Assembly: GCA_021372695.1 (NCBI GenBank)
Contig: JAJFTY010000228.1
Location: forward strand, 1 to 16,176
DNA from: Deltaproteobacteria bacterium
GTDB taxonomy: Bacteria; Desulfobacterota; Syntrophia; Syntrophales; UBA5619
Direction of reading: 5' to 3'
Length of the DNA stretch: 16,176 bases
This document shows positions 14,662 through 16,176 of this stretch, in pieces. The translations under genes and the position numbers were made by a program. Within the stretch, counting starts at the first letter, position 1. Every line of letters starts with the position of its first letter. The notes under the pieces were generated by a model that was given only the letters and a program-made list of their open reading frames with translations, was not told the origin of the DNA and made no database searches.

Positions 14662-14840
14662 ACCATGGGAAACTGGGATCCCTCCGCGCGCTGGACATTT
14701 TACGACCCTGTAGCTGCTCGCTGCGCTGCCGGGGAAAAACTCGCGCTCCGCGCTCAGACAATTTTCCCGGCGGCCGCTTCGCTGTGCGCACAGGGTACCC
14801 CGGAGAATCTCCAATGCGCGGAGGGATCCGATTCCCAGGT
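14662..14840. repeat. Large imperfect inverted repeat, about 180 bp
   Basis: The 285-base gap between cadC and the ATPase holds a long palindrome. The outer arms share a 14-base perfect match: GGATCCCTCCGCGC at 14676-14689 with its complement at 14816-14829. It is extended on the inside by TGGA (14692-14695) with TCCA (14810-14813), and on the outside by ACC-TGGGAA-like bases at 14662-14671 against 14833-14840. Inner arms pair ACCCTGT (14705-14711) with ACAGGGT (14790-14796), and GCCGGGG-AAAA (14728-14738) with TTTTCCCGGC (14762-14771), leaving a loop of about 23 bases. No coding frame is supported. It could be a miniature mobile element or a long RNA hairpin that tunes expression of the downstream ATPase. 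Confidence 0.6.
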
Positions 14841-14904
14841 GCCGCCGGGGCTTCTGTGCAGATTTACGGCGGTATGAGTACTGGCTGGAAGGAATAGGAA
14901 AGGT

Positions 14905-16176
14905 ATGGATGAAAGAGTTTTCAAAGTGACGGGCATGGATTGCGCCGATGAGATGAACCTGCTGCGGGCGGCCCTCGGCGAACTGCCGGGGATCAGCGGC
15001 GTCAGGTTCAACCTCCTCGAAGGAACGATGAGCGTGACGGCGGAGGAATCCGCCGTGGAGGACCGGGCCATCGTGGCGGCGGTCAGGAGCACGGGGATGG
15101 AAGCTCAGCCGGCCGGCGCCGCCTGTGCGGTCCCCGACGCGGGCTTCTGGGCGATGCACGGCCGCACCCTCCTCTGTGCGGCGAGCGGCATCGCCCTCGG
15201 TGCCGGCTTTCTCTCCCACTGGTTCCTGCACGGAAGCCTCGTCGACGCCCTGTCGGAAAGCGGCACAAGTGTCCCCCATACATTCCCAGCGCTCTCGATC
15301 GGGTTCTATCTCGCCGCGGCAGTCACAGGCGGCTGGTTCGTCTTTCCCAAAGCCATCTCCGCGATCCGCAGCCTCCGGCCGGACATGAATCTGCTGATGA
15401 CGATCGCCGTGGCAGGGGCCATCGGCATCGGCGAGTGGTTCGAGGCGGGAACGGTGTCCTTTCTCTTCTCTCTCTCCCTCCTGCTCGAAACCTGGAGCAT
15501 CGGCCGCGCCCGGAGCGCGATCAAGGCGCTCTTCCGCCTGACCCCTCCGGTGGCGCGCTACCTGCCGCCCCTGGGTGGGGAGATGCTGGAGAAACCTGTG
15601 GAGGAGGTGCCCGTCGGTGCAACGGTGCTGGTCCGCCCCGGAGAGCGGATCCCCCTCGACGGCCGGATCACGAAAGGCAGGGCCTCGGTCAACCAGGCGC
15701 CCATCACGGGCGAGTCGGTTCCCGTGGAGAAGATCGAAGGGGACGAGGTTTTTGCCGGGACCATCGACGAGGACGGTGCGATCGAATTCCGTGTGACCCG
15801 GCCGGCGTCGGACACGACCATCGCCCGGATCATCCGGATGGTCGAAGAGGCGCAGTCGCGGCGGGCTCCGGCGGAACAGTGGGTGGAAAAATTCGCCCTG
15901 TACTACACCCCGGCCATGATCCTGCTGGCCATCGCCATCGCGGTCGCCCCTCCCCTATTGGCCGGCGGCGGCTGGACACGGTGGTTCTACCAGTCCCTGG
16001 TGATCCTGGTGATCGCCTGTCCCTGCGCGCTCGTGATCTCGACGCCGGTGAGCATCGTCGCGGCCCTGGCGGCGGCGGCCCGCTCGGGGGTTCTGATCAA
16101 GGGCGGTGCATTTCTCGAAGAGGCGGGGAGGCTCAAGGCCGTCGCGATGGACAAGACGGGAACGGTGACCCACGGC
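14905..16176 (+). CDS. P1B-type heavy-metal-translocating ATPase (Cd/Zn/Pb), 3' partial
   Basis: 424 codons are visible and the frame is open to the window end. Residues 1-70 are an HMA domain, but its motif is GMDCADE, so it has only one cysteine (Cys13) where the usual motif has CxxC. Then come N-terminal membrane helices (TLLCAASGIALGAGFLSHW, FYLAAAVTGGWF, MNLLMTIAVAGAIG), the actuator domain with TGES in PITGESVPVEK, and further helices ending in the CPC ion site (residues 372-374). The phosphorylation motif DKTGT (Asp416) ends 4 residues before the window edge. The ATP-binding domain is missing only because the window stops. AGGAAAGG precedes the ATG. It follows cadC and its palindromic operator, so Cd/Pb/Zn export is the likely job. 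Confidence 0.9.
   Translation, partial: MDERVFKVTGMDCADEMNLLRAALGELPGISGVRFNLLEGTMSVTAEESAVEDRAIVAAVRSTGMEAQPAGAACAVPDAGFWAMHGRTLLCAASGIALGAGFLSHWFLHGSLVDALSESGTSVPHTFPALSIGFYLAAAVTGGWFVFPKAISAIRSLRPDMNLLMTIAVAGAIGIGEWFEAGTVSFLFSLSLLLETWSIGRARSAIKALFRLTPPVARYLPPLGGEMLEKPVEEVPVGATVLVRPGERIPLDGRITKGRASVNQAPITGESVPVEKIEGDEVFAGTIDEDGAIEFRVTRPASDTTIARIIRMVEEAQSRRAPAEQWVEKFALYYTPAMILLAIAIAVAPPLLAGGGWTRWFYQSLVILVIACPCALVISTPVSIVAALAAAARSGVLIKGGAFLEEAGRLKAVAMDKTGTVTHG

Noticed and set aside
14041..15279. 412-codon minus-strand frame across cadC and the start of the ATPase
   Set aside because: It spans two + strand genes and the palindrome and has no family features.

Overview
The window reads as a piece of chromosome from a GC-rich, anaerobic or microaerophilic bacterium. 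It is most likely a deltaproteobacterium of the Desulfobacterota (Syntrophales or Geobacter-like); this is inferred from gene types only. Supporting genes are a double-cubane-cluster reductase of the 2-hydroxyacyl-CoA dehydratase family, a selenocysteine elongation factor with YedF, a radical SAM protein of the tungsten-enzyme maturase type, CcdA with thioredoxins, and a CCG-domain iron-sulfur protein. Every gene I can support lies on the + strand. The long minus-strand frames are shadows in GC-rich coding DNA.

Region A (1-8226) is a dense, nearly gapless run. It holds the 3' part of a (Fe-S)-binding CCG protein fused to a TVP38/TMEM64 (VTT) membrane domain, a small AhpD/CMD-like protein of the 'arsenosugar-associated peroxidase-like' type, an ArsS-type radical SAM/Cys-rich protein, an exported DUF3047 protein and an exported tandem rhodanese. 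A YjiM-like double-cubane-cluster reductase, SelB and YedF follow. The first half looks like an arsenic or selenium organometalloid module. The second half is selenium-related through SelB and YedF. No arsM, selA, selD or tRNA-Sec is visible.

Region B (8227-14044) is an arsenic-type resistance operon. A non-coding leader with a consensus promoter and an AT-rich imperfect palindrome precedes arsR. A second, similar palindrome overlaps an extended -10 before a DUF318/ArsP-like permease. The order then continues with a small CxxC thioredoxin-like protein, an ACR3 arsenite exporter, a radical SAM/SPASM protein resembling tungsten-cofactor oxidoreductase maturases, a secreted CxxC thioredoxin, CcdA and a 67-residue ferredoxin-like protein. 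The last three look like a redox relay feeding electrons across the membrane.

Region C (14045-16176) is a cadmium/lead/zinc module. It has a hairpin-bearing gap, a palindromic operator, a CadC-type ArsR-family repressor, a roughly 180-bp imperfect inverted repeat of unknown nature and the first 424 codons of a P1B-type metal ATPase that runs off the window.

Together the window resembles a metalloid and metal handling island: thiol and selenol chemistry next to arsenite efflux and cadmium-type efflux, each efflux unit with its own ArsR-family sensor.
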